A stretch of 64,000 nucleotides of DNA from Cymbidium sinense (GCA_021442155.1 CM038222.1:54679352-54743351); one strand, 5' to 3'; shown: positions 1 through 13,347, counted from the stretch's first letter. Notes: generated by a model not told the origin, from the sequence alone. Program-made: numbers and translations.

Positions 1-1640
1 CAGCTTCTACTATGGGACATGGAGCACAATCATCCCCTCTACATCACAGTGGACATGGGCAGATTCAGACTCTTCAAAGTTCATGTTAATCAGGTGCATC
101 GGTGAACATTATGAGTCTAAAGACCCTTACCTACTTGAGGATCAACATCTCCACACTCTGAGGAGATCAGATGATGTTAAGAAGATTCAATGAATAAGGC
201 GAGATGGCTTTAGGTTCCATAGTGTTGCCTTTGAAAATAGGTGACTAGAAGAGTCAAGCTAAGTTCTATATCATTGGATACTTACTTCATTGCTTTTGCT
301 CTAGGCCTTGGATGCATCAGAACAAGATGATTCTATTCTCTCTCCATCAGTATATCAAGTTTAGAAAGGACGATATTGAATATTGCATCAATGGTGATAA
401 AAAGCCATTTTGGTTAGAGAGGTTAAAATATATGAAGATGCGACTATCTTCCTCAAAACACCTTTCTCATGAACTTGGTCAAAATTCAAATAAAAAGAAA
501 AGGAAAAAGAAGAAAAAGAAAAAGAGAAAAAAAAAAGAAAAGAAGAACGAAAATACAAGTGAATGAGAAAAGGACATTAAGGAAGAGGTAGAGATGCAAG
601 TCATATTCCACCCATAATTTATTTCATTGAATGGACTTATGGGTAAGATGACTTGACCTCCACCAGGCAGAGGCTGAGGCAAAAATAGAGGTAGTTCCAA
701 ACGTGGAAGACCCCTGTAGCCGCCAATATGTTCTTCTAGAATACCCCTACTATTCACATAGATTTGGAATCCAACTTGGAAGATAACTCTAATGTGATTC
801 ACATGCCAGCCAACCCCTCTCAACGGGTTTCATTAGAGGTGATGCTCGAGCCAGACAGCGATGAAGACTAGGCCTCTAAGCAAAGCAAAGTATTCGAATC
901 AAGTTTATGTGAAACTTTCAGACAACAGTTAGGAACCTTAGCTCCAACCTCACTTTCCTCTCAAAAAGCTAAAGGTTTAGTAGTTAAGGAAGCCCCTAAG
1001 TATTCCATTGATATGAAACTGAAGAGATTTCTACTGGGATCATCATCCTCAAGTCCATAAGTGGATATAGAACTTGAGGATAATTCATTTAAATAATTAA
1101 TGGAATTTCCTTTTGATTGGTACTCGCCTTGTGTTCTTAATCTTGCAAAAGAAAATTTGATTCCTTATACATGGTCTAAGCACAGGTCACAGGTTAGAGT
1201 ACTTCGAAAAGATGTGGGACAATAGAGGAAAGGATGCATAATCAAGATCTAATTGATATAATGGGTCAAGTTATGGCGATGATTACTACTTAGTTGTCAC
1301 CAATCATCTAGAGTTTGATAGGTTCTTCAACCACACTAGCTCTTATGAGGTGTGTTTAGAAACTTGATGATCCGTAATCTCCAAATCAAAGATGCACCAA
1401 AATTCTAAGAGGAGATCCATTCAATCGATAAGCTTAAAGAAATTAATGGACAAAGAAAATCACGTTCGACATACATCGGTTCATTGCTAAATGAAAAGAA
1501 ACCCATGACTTAGTTAGATATTGATTGAGTTTAAAGATTGCTTTGTATGGAGCTATGAAGAGATGCACGAATTCTCTCGATGTAGTAGTCCACAAACCCT
1601 ATCAAGCAAGCTCCTAGATGCATGTGATTAGAAATCAAAC
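1..1640 (+). pseudogene. Degenerate gag-PR/linker remnant of a Ty3/gypsy (Tat-type) element
   Basis: No domain can be named with confidence here. The stretch leads directly, on the same strand, into a recognisable reverse transcriptase, so it is inferred to be the decayed gag/protease region and the linker before RT. Short plus-strand runs separated by stops include an acidic segment near 840-870 (MLEPDSDED) that resembles linker sequence. A lysine/glutamate-coding purine tract at about 489-547 is low complexity. The left edge of the window cuts the element. What is seen is position and broken reading frames; the assignment is inference. Confidence 0.45.
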
Positions 1641-2240
1641 AATAGGTCATTTATGAAGTCAAGAAATTGATCAATGTTGGTTTCATCAGGGAAGAAAAAA
1701 ACCCTACTTGGTTAGCCAGTGTCATCCCAATTAACAAAAAAATGGTCAAATTCGCATATGCGTCGATTTTAGGGACTTAAATAAGGTATGTCCTAAGGAT
1801 GAGTTCCTCTTCCTATACCAGAATTAATGGTAGATAGAGCCTCATCTCATGCAGTATTCTCCTTCATGGATGGGTCATCTGGCTACAACCAAATTAAGAT
1901 GACCCCCAAGGATGAAAGAAATACTATTTTTTGAACCCGTCGGAATCTATTGTTATAAGGTCATGCCTTTCAACCTTAAAATGCAAGTGCTACATACCAG
2001 CAGACTCATGACTTCTTCAAGTCATTCATCATCATGTTGAGTGCTATGTTGATGATTTAATAGTCAAAAGTAAAGAAAAGGAAGATCAACTCTTTGACTT
2101 GAGAGTAGTTTTCGAACAGTTAAGATATTATAACCTCAAAATGAATCCCCTAAAGTGTGCATTCAGAGTAGCTTCAGGGAAATTCCTTGGGTTTGTTGTA
2201 TAATACCTAGGAATAGAAATAGATCCATAAAATATCAAAG
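1641..2240 (+). pseudogene. Ty3/gypsy reverse transcriptase, broken
   Basis: Translated fragments give the family-typical blocks in order: EVKKLINVGFIREE, NPTWLASVIPI, an ICVDFRDLNKVCPKDE-type block around 1750-1800, FMDGSSGYNQIKMTP around 1866-1910, and the catalytic YVDD box near 2045 followed by LKMNPLKCAF. These are hallmark motifs of Ty3/gypsy RT, which copies the element RNA into DNA in virus-like particles. The frame changes several times and in-frame stops occur, so no functional enzyme is encoded. It continues directly into RNase H. Wording such as RDLNKVCPKD is typical of the Tat lineage. Confidence 0.88.
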
Positions 2241-2905
2241 CTTCTTAGAAATTCCACCTCCCTAAAGTTTAACTCAACCTAGATCTTCCCAAGGATGGTT
2301 GGCATATCTAAGATGCTTTATCTCTAACCTATCAGGGAGATGCAAACCATTTTCAGCACTCATCAAAAAGGATGTCAAGTTTAAGTAGGATGACAAGTGT
2401 CAGCATGCCTTCGAAGACATCAAATAGTATTTGGTGAAGCCACCAGTTCTAGGAGCCCCTATCCCAGGTAGGCCACTCATCCTCTACACTTCATTGAATG
2501 ACTCCCTCAGCGCTTTGTTGGCCCAAGACAATGATGAAGGGAAGGAGAGTGCTCTCTACTACCTCAGCCATCATTTGATCCCTATTAAAGTGAACTACCC
2601 ACCTATTGAGAAATATTATCTAGCTTTAATCTTTGCATCCCAAAAGCTACGACACTATATGCTTTCTCATAAGGTGAACTTGATTTTCAGAATAAATCTA
2701 CTGCAGTATCTCATGACATGATCAACACTATCTGAACATTGGACACATTGGTCCATGATTCTATTGCAGTTTGATATCACATTTGTACCCCTCCATGCGG
2801 TGAAGGGACAAGCACTAGCGAATTTCTTAGCAACACACCCACATCTAGTTGATTCTCCACTTAGTGATGATCTCCCTGACGAACAAATCATGAGTTGAGG
2901 GGAGG
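2241..2905 (+). pseudogene. Ty3/gypsy RNase H and connection domain, broken
   Basis: The longest open piece, 2431-2721, reads as the RT-linked RNase H of Ty3/gypsy elements. It has LVKPPVLGAPIPGRPLILY, then a degenerate ALLAQ (usually VLVQ/ALVQ), YYLSHHL, NYPPIEKYYLALIFASQKLRHYMLSHKV. The following 2700-2905 stretch contains FDITFVPLHAVKGQALANFLA and DLPDEQ, the typical connector after RNase H in Tat elements. RNase H would remove template RNA during reverse transcription. Upstream and downstream frames are shifted and a stop (TAG) interrupts just before 2431, so it is a relic. Confidence 0.85.
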
Positions 2906-3345
2906 TTGATAATCACCACTGGGAGATGTATTTTGATGGTGCAGCTTCCTTTCATAAAGAAGAAGCACCACAATCTACTCCTCCAGGAAAGGCAGGGGTA
3001 GGAATAGTTCTCTTAACTCCATACCACGATGTGATGAGATTCTCATCTATCTCTCCAACCCCAATAATGAAGGCGGTATGAGGCTTTGCTATGGAGTTAC
3101 CATCACATCTTGTGTCAAGAGCATCAACATCTATGGGGATTCTCAGTTGGTCATCAACCAAATTATCGGGTCCTACAAAGTTCTAAAACCCAAGTTTTAC
3201 CATTACCATAAGTATACCATGAAGCTGTTGGCCTAAATCCCTGAAGTCACCATCTACAAAGTTCCACAAGCAGAAAATGCAGTAGTAGATACTTTGGACA
3301 AACTTGCCAAAGAATTGACAAAATAGACAAGTCCTATCCCTTATT
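2906..3345 (+). pseudogene. Second, archaeal-type RNase H (aRNH), broken
   Basis: After the normal RNase H comes a second RNase H signature. It opens with WEMYFDGAAS around 2922-2950, then GKAGVGIVLLTP near 2985-3020, and a GDSQLVINQIIGSYKV block near 3137-3185, followed by VPQAENAVVDTLDKLAKEL at about 3258-3318. The first catalytic Asp (YFDGA) and the GDS motif are visible. A duplicate RNase H of this kind between RNase H and integrase is the known diagnostic of the Tat clade (including Ogre) of plant Ty3/gypsy elements. Frameshifts make it non-functional. Confidence 0.8.
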
Positions 3346-4625
3346 GATGCTGAACTCGACGAGCGACTTTCTCTTGAAGGGGAGGTTGCCATTGCTGAAA
3401 AGGACAAGGAGCTGGATTGGAGGCAACCATTCATAGATTATTTAAACTTCAGCAAACTACCTCAAGAGAAGTCACAAGCTCATCGAGCAGAGCTCTCTCC
3501 TATGTTCTCATTGATGGTAGCACCTTATCAAATGTGGTTATGTAGTGTAGAAAAATACAAAGCCAGAGGATCATGAGGTACAATCGATCTATGTGGAGCA
3601 CATCAATCAGTCTCGAAAATGAAAGCAAAGATCAAGAGACTAGGATACTACTTCGATGATTACAGACTACATGGACGTGGCTAGGAGATGTCATCAGTGT
3701 CAGGTACACGGTGTGATCCTACATCAACCACCTAACATTCTACATCCAACATTGGCCTCGTGGCCATTCGAGTGTTGGGGACATCGTGGGTCTGATCAAT
3801 CCTCCTTCTTTTAAAGGTCATCAGTTCATTCTAACTACCACCAATTACTTTTACAAGTGGACGGAGGCAATCCCACTCAGAGAGGTCATAGCTCAGCATG
3901 TGCTCCAATTTTCCTGGAATCATATCATATATAAGTTCGGGGTGCCTCGATGAATTATATCCGGTAATGGTAATGCATTCAATAGCACCAAAATCAACAA
4001 CTTCACCAAAAGATACGATATATATTGGAGATACTCCAACATCTACAACCCAAAGCAAATGGTCGAGCAGAAGCATTCAACAAAACTCTCATCAAGATAC
4101 TGAAGAAGACACTTGACGATAACAAAAGATAGTGGCATGAGTAGTTAATTGAAGCCTTGTGGGCATACCGCACCACATATAGAACTCTAACTAGATCTAC
4201 CCCGTTCTCTTTAGTGTATGGATCTGAAGTTATTCTACCATTAGAAGTTCAGCTCCTACACTAAGAATAGCATTCGGTAGCCAAATCATTATATAGCGGA
4301 ATGCCAAGTTGTGGTTAGAAGAGCTCAAAGGTTTGGAAGAGAGATACCTATGGGAGTGCCAGAACCTCAAGTTATACAAATCTAAAATGATTCAAGCTCA
4401 TAGCAAGCTGGTTCGCCCTAAGGCTTTTCAAGTAGGAGAACCTGTATTTGTCCTAAGGAGATCAATTGTTGCACATTGAAAGATGGGAGACAAGTTTGAA
4501 CCTGGGAAGGCCCTTTTTCCATAGAGAAAGCCTACCAATGAGGATCTTATCAGCACTTTGATTGTAAAGGGGAAGACCCGATGCTTCCAATTAATGGGCT
4601 TTATTTGAAGAAATATTACCCATAA
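3346..4625 (+). pseudogene. Ty3/gypsy integrase, broken
   Basis: From about 3350 a spacer reads DERLSLEGEVAIAEKDKELDWRQPFIDYL, then the integrase fragments: KMKAKIKRLGYYFDDY (near 3620), the ARRCHQCQVHG zinc-finger Cys pair (about 3685), GHQFILTTTNYFYKWTEAIP of the catalytic core (about 3818-3875), and [13 protein letters not shown] (about 4215-4250). The C-terminus ends INGLYLKKYYP with a stop at 4623-4625. The same end (NGxxLKKYY) is typical of Tat polyproteins. The enzyme would insert the cDNA into the genome. At least four frame changes are needed, so it is a pseudogene. Confidence 0.85.
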
Positions 4626-7600
4626 AAATATGTTTGAAAATAAGTATCATCAAAAGAATAAAATTTCATTCAAATTCATCAAAATATTCTCTTCATTCAA
4701 AGTGTTGTTTGCTTATTTTATGAATTTGCCATGATGTGTTAGGATAGGAGTAAGAGAACCCAAGAGGCATCTTATCCCTCTTTCAAAACACAAACATAAT
4801 CAAACATAATTCCTCGGCACTACTAGAATAGTTATGAGAGAACCCAAGAGGCATCCTATTTTGACTAGCAAAATTAAGTTAGGTATTAGAGAACCAAAGC
4901 AGCATCCTTACTTGGTGGGATCACAACTATCATTCATGGCATAATTTCATCAAATTCCCTAAGTGTGTTTAGGGTAGGTGTGATATAACCCAAGAGGCAT
5001 CCTATTCCCTTTAACACAAAAAAAAAATTAAACACATATTTTTTTGTCTCAGGCTATTTTGATGTGGGAACAAGTCCCACTCACTCACTAGCTGCTCTAA
5101 GTTAGGCTGATATGCTAAATTGCTAGTATGTCACCCCAGTGATCACTTGTCCGGTGGATGTGAGTCCCCGTGCTTTCTTCCTGACTTGACCATTGCAAAC
5201 TAATGAGTGCCCTATGAGTTTGGTAGACTTCTTTTTCAAGTAAGCTACCTCATGTTGATTTATTTAAAAAATATGTGAGTCCCAATACTTTATTCTTGAA
5301 CTAACCACCATGCACTGACTAGGTTGAGTATATTTAAGATTTAGGATAAGTCCCCCAGAGGCTCATTTCTTCTTGACTACTTTTGAGCTGATTTAAGTCC
5401 CCCTATGACATTCACTCAATAGTCATCCTAGGTTGGATAGCACCCTTCGAGCCGAAGATAGACTATCCCGGCAATCAATTCTGCTATAGGAGGATGTGAG
5501 TCCCCAAGCTTTCTTCCTAGGCTGATTGTTGCAAACTGATGGGCACCTTAGGTTGGTTGATGTTCACTATGCTGACAGAAACTCACCAGTGGATGCACCA
5601 CTCTTGGTAGATGTGAGTCCCCATGCTTTCTCCTAAGTTGGATAATGAATACCTATTGTAAATTATCTTCTTCAGGTTATTGGATTAAGCCTATAGTGGG
5701 CCCTTCCCCATGCGGGCATTCTATTTGAATCACATCCTTTAAGACCCTATTTAGACATTACCTAGGTTACTCTTGGATTGGACAGTCCCCATTTCCTAAT
5801 AGCCACCCCTATAGTTGGAGAATTTGTTCAGTAGATGCATGGATTCTCCCTTGGTTCAGTAAACCTGAGATAGGTCTAGGCTAATATAAGCTCCTTCTTA
5901 GTTTGATCCCTCGCAAACTAATAGGGTCCACGATAAACAAACGAAACAAATAAATTAAAATATTTGCTTGTGGATTAGGAATTCAATCCCCCAAAGGGCC
6001 CCTTTTCCCAAGCAAGTATCCTATCTTTAGGGCAGTGTCAAAAGAACTCCCTATAGGAATTGCCTGGCTACCTGAGCTAAGATAAGTCCCTAGGTCAGCA
6101 CTCTTTTCTTAGTCGCCCTTAGGACGGGTTCAATCTGTCTTGCCACAAACAGGTTACCCCAATAGTCATTTTTCTTGGGAAGATGTAAGTTTACTATGCA
6201 TTATTTCTAGCATGACTATCACAAACTAATGGGAAGCCCTAGGTCGGATTCAATTTGTTGTCCAAAGCGACCAATCACCCCAGTGATTTCTTGTAGTGGA
6301 AAATGTGAGTCCCTGTGCTTTCTTCCCCTGAATTGACCATTGTAAACTAAAAGGCACTTCTTTGGTTGGATAGTTCTCCCCTCGGCCAGGAAGTTATTCC
6401 CTTTAGATTGGTAAATCTATAGTAGACCATGGCCTACATGGCCCCTACTCAGTACAGTCCATCACAAACCAATGGGTTCCATAAAAAATAATTAAAAAAT
6501 GAAATTTACTTTCACTACCTTTGAGTTGATTTAAGTCCCCCAGCGACATTCTCTCAATAGTTAGCCCTAGGTTGGGTTTGATTCATTATGTCGGTCACCC
6601 CAATAACTGATCCCTACTTGGAAGGATGTAAGTCTACTATGCTTTCTTCCTAAGTACAGCTGTTGCACACGGAAAGGCACCCTTTTGGTTGGCTAGTCCT
6701 ACTATGTGTTTGATAGACTACCACTTTGGATTGGTAAATGAAAGATCAAGGTGACATGGTCCCTACTCAGTACATCCAATGTAAACCAACAAGGTTCATC
6801 TCAAAATCCAAAAATTTAAAAGTCTGAAATAATCAATCAACCTCCCCAATAGAGTAAAATCTGAAACAAATTCAACACTCCTCCCTCAGTGGAGTCAAAT
6901 GAAATAAACAAAATAAACTTAATCAACCTACCTTAGTGGATTTCAAAATCCAAAAATTTTAAAATAAAAAACAAATCAATCAACCTCCCCATGGAGTAAA
7001 ATCTAAAACAAATTCAACATTCCTCCCTCAGTGGAGTTAAACTAAATAAACAAAATAAACTTAATCAACATCCCTCAGTGGAGTCAAATAATCAAACAAA
7101 ATAAATCAATCAAATCAATCTGCCTCTCCCTAAGGAGATGCAAATCTTTCTAGTTCCTTAGTAGATCTTGAATTCTAATCCCCTAGCGGATTCCACAACC
7201 TCTTCTCCCTAGTGGATGACTTGAAGTTGTTCCCCTAGAGGAGAGTTCACTTTTTCATTCCTGGTAGAAAATCAAATCCTAAACCAACAAATCAAATCAA
7301 TGTCTCCCCAGTGAAACATAAATCAAACCAAACCTCTCATTCCCTTGTGAATGACTTGAACATGTTTCATTAGTGGAAGGTTCACATATTCTATCCCTAG
7401 TGGATTCCTCCTTCACTCTCTTATGTCTTTTACATGAGTAAAGTCACATTGCACTAAGCTATTGATTCCTTCTACACCTTGGGTTGGGAGTAGAACATTT
7501 CTTTTAGTGCTTGTGATCATTTGATGTTGTTGATCATCTCGATCAACACCAATACGTGTGGTGTACCTTGTCAGTCACACCACACCTATTGGGCGCCCTT
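4626..7600 (+). repeat. Repeat-rich 3' untranslated region of the gypsy element
   Basis: No coding sequence is seen between the integrase stop and the LTR. A degenerate motif close to ATGTGAGTCCCCATGCTTTC, usually followed by a 'ttgaccattgcaaactaatgggcaccc'-like tail, recurs near 5159, 5274, 5493, 5610, 6191, 6304 and 6623. A second phrase, 'agagaacccaagaggcatcctat', recurs near 4753, 4833 and 4985. Long, repeat-bearing 3' regions between integrase and LTR are a known feature of Tat/Ogre elements. No polypurine tract is visible before 7601. Confidence 0.6.
6808..7090. repeat. Two-unit tandem duplication, period about 142 bp
   Basis: A unit starting 'ccaaaaatttaaaa' at 6808 is repeated from 6950, each holding 'caatcaacctcccc...gagtaaaatct' and 'tcctccctcagtggagt'. 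A partial third copy of the last phrase follows at about 7070. It lies in the 3' untranslated stretch of the gypsy element. Confidence 0.7.
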
Positions 7601-7841
7601 TGTTGACCTCACTTTTGGAGTGAGCTTTCAACCTCTCCATCATAGACATAGAACTCCTCTTAGACATTAAGAGTTCCTTAGTATTAAGATACTTCTAGTG
7701 ATTAGGTGAACACTTAACCTTAGAGACTTAGAAGAGTCAGACATAGGAATAGGTTATGCCTTAAGGGTATTAGGAAAACTTGCCTACCCTATAGCTTAAA
7801 CCAAATCCTTACTTCTTTCTTTCAAGTCAAACTTCAAACTC

Positions 7842-7975
7842 AAACCAATTTCAAATTCAAATCAACTTCAAATTCAAACCAACTTCAAATTCATTCCAAC
7901 TTCAAATTCAAACCAACTTCAAATTCAAACCACCTACAAATTCAAATCAACTTCAAATTCATATCAATTCTAAAT
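7842..7975. repeat. 17-bp tandem repeat in LTR A
   Basis: About seven copies of a 17-bp unit close to AACTTCAAATTCAAACC lie head to tail, with point differences between copies. No equally regular array is seen at the corresponding place in LTR B or C, so it looks like local expansion in this copy. Confidence 0.7.
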
Positions 7976-8204
7976 CCAAAGTCTTTCCTAAGACATTTTG
8001 ATTTCATCTTATGGACTTAGCTCAAATCAAATCTTAAACCAATTTCAACTCAATGGATTTTCTCAAATCATGAATCAATTCCAAATGATTGAAACCCATG
8101 ATTGAATTCCAAATCCAAAATCTTTCATAAGCCCTTTTGATTTCATCTTATGGACTTAGCAAACCAAATTCAAATCACTCCAAATTCAAGATTTTCTCAC
8201 CCTT

Positions 8205-8435
8205 TATATTCTCATTTATATTCACAAATATAAATGAAATATAAATTCAAATAACAAAACTAAATTCAAAACTCAAATCCAAAGTCCTAAACCCAACTTA
8301 AACTCTTTCAAGTCAAATCTGAACTTAACCAAATCAAATTCCAATCACTCCAAACTCAAAATATTTTTTCATAACCCATTTATATTCTATTTATATTCAC
8401 AAATATAAATGAAATATAAATTCAAATAACCAAAA
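8205..8435. repeat. Duplicated AT-rich hairpin unit in LTR A
   Basis: The inverted repeat CATTTATATT-CACA-AATATAAATG (10-bp arms, 4-nt loop) occurs in full near 8213; the copy near 8390 has the same core with a slightly different left arm. The two are about 175-180 bp apart and sit in a duplicated block. The same block is present twice in LTR B and four times in LTR C. Confidence 0.75.
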
Positions 8436-9084
8436 CTAAATTCAAAACTCATATTCAAATCTAACATAAATCTAACATAAACCCTTTCAAGTCAAATTCT
8501 TGAACTTAGCCAAATCAAACTCAAATCAATCCAAACTCTTGGATTTTCTCTTCAAACAATCAATCCTTCAGTCACAAACTAAATATAAAAATAAACTTCA
8601 ATCATTAAACCAAAATCCAACCAACCTAAGTCAAACCTATGTTCATCCTTTGAACTTGAAATTGTCAAATGAATCAAAACCCATTTGACTCTAAATCACT
8701 TCAAATTGGATTTATATTTCAAATTATAAGTCCATATGTGAACAACCAAACTTAAATCAAGCTTTGAGCAAGCCAATTGACCCACTTAGGCTCACTTGAC
8801 CCAAAGTGACCTAAAGCACCTTTTTGAGCCAAATTCTAATCCAACCCAAATTGGATTGAATTAAGCCCATCTAAGCCTCGCATTGTGAGCAATAATCATC
8901 CTAGGATGATCAATCACTCAATTCAAACTAGGTCAAACCTAGCCTTTGACCAAGTCAACACTCAACCTAAATGAAACCCAAACTAGCCAAAATCTCCCAT
9001 AGGCAAAATTGATTGAAACCAAAGCTTGCAAAACATTTCAAATGATCAACCAAGCCTAAACCAACCCATGACCTAACCCAATCG

Positions 9085-9124
9085 GGTCAAATAGGTCAAA
9101 TTAGTCAACTTGACCCATTTGACC
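9085..9124. promoter_or_regulatory. W-box-like TTGAC cluster in LTR A
   Basis: Five TTGACC/TTGACT cores on the two strands lie within about 40 bp. TTGAC(C/T) is the established binding core of plant WRKY factors. Whether these copies are bound is unknown. The same kind of cluster appears at matching positions in LTRs B and C. Confidence 0.5.
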
Positions 9125-12100
9125 TAAATGAACCAAAACTAAATATAAATCAAATTGAATCAAACCAATAAGACCCATAGGCTCTAAATGGTCTTATGAA
9201 CTTAACCCTACCCTTGGTTTGACAAATGGGTCAACTTAAGCCAAGTAATATAAAATGAACTCCAAATAAATTGAAATTTGGCCCAACCTATTTTTGAAAC
9301 ATCTTAAACCTCCCCAAATCAAAAGCAAGGCTAAATGACCATTTTACCCTTAGGACAAAGGGTAACCTATGGCCAAATTCACTTAGAATTTGGGCAATTC
9401 CTTCTCATGGCCACTTGGTATCTTCCTAATGGTCCATTTGGATGCCAAGGGAGGTGGTGAACATGACCCAATGGGTTTAGGTCAGTCATGACCCAACCCA
9501 AAGCCAAACTGACCCCTCCAATGGAAATTCTCCACTTCGATCACTCCATACACTCACCTAGCACCTGTGCACCTCGTCTCCTCCACTCCTCTGCCAAAAC
9601 CTAAGCACATGGAATCCCTAACAGCCTAAATAACCCATTCAATCCAAGCAATTGAAGGAAAATTATAAGATGGCTCTTGGCCATCCAATCCAAGTAGGGG
9701 AGATATACTCCCCCTCATTCCAGCTCAAAGGAAAAACTCTGAATTTGATTGAGCCCTAGGAACTAAAACCAAGCTTCTCCAAGCCTTGGCAAGCATTCCC
9801 AAGCTAATTTGAATTTCTCCTTCTCAATTTTCTTCAAAACTAAAATAGGGGAGGAGAGGGGACTTTCCAACTTACTCAATTCTCTGCCAAACCTCAATTC
9901 ACTTTGTAAGCACCATCAAGGAAGTAAGTCAAGCTCACCCAAGGTGTTTCTCAAGTCTTCAAGCCATGAAAAGGGGGATCTTGATCAAAGTCGCAAGTCA
10001 TTGAAGGGGAGCTTGGTCAACCCACACATCCACTTCAAATCAAAACTTGAAACTTTCAAAAGAGCATCTTTTCCAGTGACGAAGCTACCTCCTCTGTCAG
10101 AAGCGCCATTGATATCCTCCAATGAGGTATGACTCAAAACCAATCCTAAGTTGAAAATTGCTTGGTCTTTCGTGAAAGGAATTGTAATCCCATTAGATCC
10201 TAGCTATTGGATCTTCTTCCCTATACCTATTGATGGTGTGGGATGAATCTCAGCCTAATCTGAGCTTAGGTGAGCTCAGATCAAGCCATGGAGGATAGAT
10301 GGACTCCTCTCCCAGTTTAGGTATGGATGAATCATAGGCCTTCCATCCCGTGTGTTTTGGATGGACGGCCTTGATTAAAACCTTTAAAACCATGGGCTTA
10401 ACCCTGATCGTCCGATGAACGGATGGCCCAAGGGAAAGTGCATTGTGCCGCTAGTTGATGCGGTGCATGATGTGATAACTTAAATACCGAATCCCATCAC
10501 GCCACATGGAAAGCACGCCGCGTCAGCGGTCCACGTGGTGCCGACGAAATTAGTTAATTAATTAGGCTTTCTAATTACCCATTAATCATAGAAACTTTAT
10601 AAATTCATAATTAAATGTATAAAAACCAAATATGCAAACTCAAGTTCATTTTAAAGATAATTCAGAGGGGAATCCAATAAAATTATTTCTAATTGATTTT
10701 GAATAGTGAATTTTCCTTAATTAGGGTTTAATTAAAAATTAAATTACCTTAATTACTCCCTAATTACATCATTAATTAATTCCAAATTTCTCAAACATGT
10801 TTAGTGGGATGACTTCTAACTCCCCTAATTTTGTTGGAATTTATTAGTGGGTTAATTAAGAAAATTAATTAATGAACCCCTGCTCACCCCCTTAATGTAA
10901 TTAAGGGTAATTAAGCCTATGAATAGTGGTTTAATCCCATAATTGAGATAATTAAATATTGTTTGAGTAAGGGGGAGGTTAATGGAATGAGTTTGAGATA
11001 TTTTCCCAAAGTTATTCCCTAAACCTATTTTCTTCCTTAAACCAAACATAATTAAGGATTAATCCACTAATGATCTACTTAATTAGTCTAATAAAACTTT
11101 AAAAACCAATCAGAAGTTAATCAATCTCTTGTTGGATAAATCCTTAGGTGTTCAAAAGCTTAAGGTAAGTTTAAGGAAATCATTTCTAACTCACATGTGT
11201 GAGAAGGTTATGAAAGTACTTAATTAAAACTCTTTAGCTTAATTAATTAATAATTGTGAGTCAATTGCATTAGGCCCCTTTATTTCTTAGGTGCATTGTT
11301 GATTTAAATTCCATGTGGTTGCATATCATATGTTGACTCATAATTATTTGATTAATTATGTTAAAGTGGTGTAGGTAAGGGGTAATTAATGGATTTAATT
11401 CACACCTTAAACTAAATAAAATATAAAATCAATCTAATTATTCTAAAATTAAACTAAACTAATTCACATATGGGCGAAATGGGTTAGAACCAGAAAACTC
11501 TTTTTACTTTTTCTAAGTCAAATCAAATTCAAAAATAAAAATCTCTTTAAAGAATTTTGATTCACTTTAAATGATCTTATTTTATAGGATTGTCTTCAGG
11601 AATTAATTAAGGTGAATGAAGCCATATGCTTACATCTCTTTATTTCTTTCCAAGCATGCTAAATGTTTTATGCCATATGAAATCATGCATTCATTTCTTT
11701 TAAAAAAATCAAATTAAATAAAATATTTCCTTCATGTCAAATTGTATGTTTTGGCTAAAGTAAGAATATGGGTGGCTATTATCACTATTAAACCAAAATT
11801 ATTTTCAAAACCTATATATCAAAGATTATGAATGGAGGTATGCTACTTATAAATACTTATAAGCTTGCATGTGATTATAACATAAAATGTGTTACGTGAT
11901 TTTCTTCTCCTTTCTTAACATGGGTTTGTATAAGATTTACAAAGTGTATAGTTCAATCGAAATGAACATAACACTTGCTTAAATCTATTTCTTATACACT
12001 CCTATGTTATGAATTAAGAAGGATCTTCACATTGCACATGTAAATTATACAATCAAATCAAACAAACAAAAATCTTTTACATGATCCTTCATCCATTTAT

Positions 12101-13308
12101 TTCTTTTTGTACATGCAATTGTATTTAAGAAAAGTGGTATATTAGTCTGGACATCCTGGGGTTGTGAGGTTTTAAGCAGTCAAGTAGGTCTTGTACCTTA
12201 CACCCATGGTGTAGAAAATAATAGCATCATACTCACTTATGTATTTTATACATGTAGATGTGTATTTGATTAATCAATAAAAGAATCCCTCTCTTCTACT
12301 TAACAAAAATATTTATTCATGGAATATCTAAATTTTCTTAAATAACATCACTTTACATTCATCATTAAGGTGTGCTAAGATTTGCATTGTATATATAGAT
12401 ATGCTTAGGATTATTCATATGCATGATATACATGGTGGAAAGAAATAAATGGTTGTGTGTTATGTGATAGTAATTCACCTTAACTAATCCTAAGATTCCT
12501 TTCTTATTGAATAGGTTTATTTAGAGCAAATCTAAACTTAGGGTTAATTAAAACACTTAATAAAACATTCACTAAAAAAATCATTAATGAATCTACCTTA
12601 GAAAATACTTAAGGCAGGGATGAAATAGAAGTTTTCTTCTCTTTACAACACTTTGTAATTAAGTGTAGGTTCATTCGAACCAAATCAAACCATCAAATAA
12701 AATTAACAAATCACTTAAATGAAACCACCCTCTAAGTTGAATCCTTCACACTTAAAAAATTCCAACCTTAAAGCCTAGCTAAGACATGCCACACAAGGCT
12801 TAAATGACACACACATTAGGCTAAGTCCCCATTTCTAGCTCTATGTTAGAGAGGTGCATGGTTTGATGCCTAATTTTGATTTATGATGTAATATTTTTAG
12901 ACTGGATGTTAGGGTGCATGTGCGTAGAATAAATAATAGGATGATCTTAGTCTAATCATGTCTTCTGCAGGGGATTATGCTTAAGGGTGTAATAAAAATA
13001 TAAATGATTTTGCTGTTCAAGTTGCTTATACCTCCAAGCATGATCCAAATTAAGACAGGTGGACTTAGTTACCCATGTGTAAGGTGCTAAGTCCAAATTT
13101 GTTCCTATAATTGCTTGGGTTGTGTGGTATGCTTAGTTAATCTCTATTTTGCAGGTTTAGTTAGATTTATCTTTCCCTTTTAATGTATTTTTTACAATTA
13201 AGATTTGGAATGAATGTTATGGATGAATTGAGGTGAACATTGGTCATAAGAGTATGTCTTATGTACCATGTGAAGCCTAGGAGCAAACTACATCCCAAGT
13301 CCAAATGA

Positions 13309-13314
13309 AGAAAA

Positions 13315-13347
<33 letters not shown>

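Noticed and set aside
312..566. 84-codon lysine-rich open frame
   Set aside because: The lysine tail is encoded by a low-complexity purine tract. No domain was seen, and it lies inside decayed gypsy sequence.
7561..7610. LTR A as the certain 3' LTR of the pol at 1-4625
   Set aside because: Strand and order fit, but the bases before 7601 (cctattgggcgccctt) are not a polypurine tract. LTRs C and D show that this family is often present as solo insertions, so the link is left open.
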